From the NCBI GenBank assembly GCA_963981525.1, contig CAXCDZ010000048.1, positions 1 through 5,995 of the forward strand: 5,995 nucleotides of DNA, read 5' to 3'. This DNA is from CAXCDZ01 sp963981525 (lineage in GTDB: Bacteria; Patescibacteriota; Microgenomatia; UBA1400; UBA12108). Positions 5,258-5,995 of the stretch are shown piece after piece. A model generated the notes under the pieces. That model saw only the letters and a list, made by a program, of their open reading frames with translations, did not search any database and was not told the DNA's origin. Made by a program: the position numbers and the translations under genes. Numbering within the stretch: position 1 is the first letter of the stretch; each line of letters opens with the position of its first letter.

Positions 5258-5968
5258 ATGACCAAACTACCCTCAAAGATTCAAGATGCCATCGATAATA
5301 TTCAGCGAGTAGCCTCCCCAGAATCAATTTTTCTCTATGGCTCTAGAGCAAGGCAGGATTTCAAAGAATATAGTGACTATGAATTTGGGGCTTTGTTCAA
5401 GAAGGAAGAAAGATGGGAACGAGCAAGGTTAGCTGAACTACACAATATAAGCGAGCTAAACATCTACTCCTTCGCCTTAGAAGATTTTGTGCAAGGAAAA
5501 ATTGACACCCCATTTCCAAAGAAGATGTTTTTCAGAGAAATTGTCGAAGTGGCCCAGACAATCACTGGTAAGAAAATCGTAGAAAATATGACTCCGCCAA
5601 CAATTACGACACTTGATCTGTTTGAGTCTGCCTCATTCCAGACTGCCTATGCTCTGGCGGCATTACTCTCACACAGAGCAGGAGACTCAGTCACATCAGC
5701 TACAGAGTTTACAAAATCAGTTTTTTTTGGTTCACGCACTCTATTAATGTTAAATAAGCAAAACTTTGCTGTAACTTATGAGCAAATAACTGAAGAAATA
5801 CTGAAGCTAGATTTAGAAGCAAAATTCCAAACCCTCATTAAGCATGCTACGGCAGTAAGACGGGGCGAAGGTTTGGATACAAAACAACTATACGTAAATA
5901 TCACGTTCCAAAATCAGATTGTACGACGAGAAGCAGAAAGAATGCTTGAATCAAATATACGATTATAG
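5258..5968 (+). CDS. MNT-fold nucleotidyltransferase with helical C-terminal domain
   Basis: A 236-residue protein. Residues about 5-110 are a DNA polymerase beta-type minimal nucleotidyltransferase domain: IFLYGSRARQDF (24-35) has the helical-turn GS motif (G28, S29), followed by SDYEFG (39-44) supplying D40 and E42 as the first two metal-binding carboxylates. E42 replaces the commoner Asp. The third carboxylate is expected in the strand ELNIYSF (66-72), where N68 appears to hold the position, so activity is uncertain. Residues about 118-236 are helical (FESASFQTAYALAALLSHRAGDS and onward) and resemble the HEPN/KNTase C-terminal helical bundles often paired or fused with MNT domains, but I see no HEPN-type Rx4-6H RNase motif. 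It could be a fused MNT-HEPN relative, an antibiotic-nucleotidyltransferase relative or a house-keeping regulator. I start it at ATG 5258 rather than GTG 5240 because of the -10 box between them. Confidence 0.85.
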   Translation: MTKLPSKIQDAIDNIQRVASPESIFLYGSRARQDFKEYSDYEFGALFKKEERWERARLAELHNISELNIYSFALEDFVQGKIDTPFPKKMFFREIVEVAQTITGKKIVENMTPPTITTLDLFESASFQTAYALAALLSHRAGDSVTSATEFTKSVFFGSRTLLMLNKQNFAVTYEQITEEILKLDLEAKFQTLIKHATAVRRGEGLDTKQLYVNITFQNQIVRREAERMLESNIRL

Positions 5969-5975
5969 ATATATT
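5946..5975 (+). promoter_or_regulatory. Weak candidate promoter for a gene beyond the window
   Basis: TTGAAT (5946-5951, 4/6) and TATATT (5970-5975, 5/6) are separated by 18 nt and overlap the end of the nucleotidyltransferase gene. The sequence is very AT-rich, so chance matches are likely. No terminator is visible in 5969-5995. Confidence 0.22.
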
Positions 5976-5995
5976 TATAGGTTAAATTGTGACCC

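Overview
The window is a moderately AT-rich bacterial segment with six complete protein genes, all on the + strand, and short gaps between them. All six read as ordinary genes with TAA, TAG or TGA stops, so the standard code applies. The short free-standing RRM protein, the compact layout and the mixture of Shine-Dalgarno and apparently leaderless starts would fit a small-genome uncultivated lineage such as Patescibacteria/CPR (for example Saccharibacteria). No rRNA or diagnostic marker is present, so this placement is only an inference.

Layout: (1) 1-192, an extended -10 promoter and a leader of about 105 nt that looks structured. (2) 193-501, a 102-residue RRM RNA-binding protein with a good Shine-Dalgarno, closed by a near-perfect UUCG terminator at 525-555. 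(3) A near-consensus promoter (568-596) with nested repeats, then a Fic adenylyltransferase with a C-terminal winged-helix-like region (606-1640). (4) 10 nt later, a U32 peptidase-family protein of the TrhP tRNA-hydroxylation type (1651-2904). (5) A 129-nt gap with a partial promoter, then a PLP aminotransferase starting at GTG (3034-4374). (6) A seven-helix DUF1295/steroid 5-alpha-reductase-like membrane protein (4414-5187). (7) A MNT-fold nucleotidyltransferase with a helical C-terminal half (5258-5968). No stretch over 300 nt lacks a gene, and no tRNA, CRISPR array or insertion sequence was seen.

The genes do not form an obvious single pathway. The RRM gene is its own transcription unit. 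Fic and U32 may be co-transcribed. The last two genes each have their own -10 box close to the start codon.

The most notable pattern is regulatory. Four starts (606, 1651, 4414, 5258) lack a convincing Shine-Dalgarno, and each has a TATAAT-like hexamer ending 6-9 nt upstream of the ATG. This places transcription start at or within a few nucleotides of the start codon, as expected for leaderless mRNAs. The RRM and aminotransferase genes instead have clear Shine-Dalgarno sequences. Other points of interest are the RRM leader, the operator-like repeats in the fic promoter, and the atypical catalytic triad of the nucleotidyltransferase.
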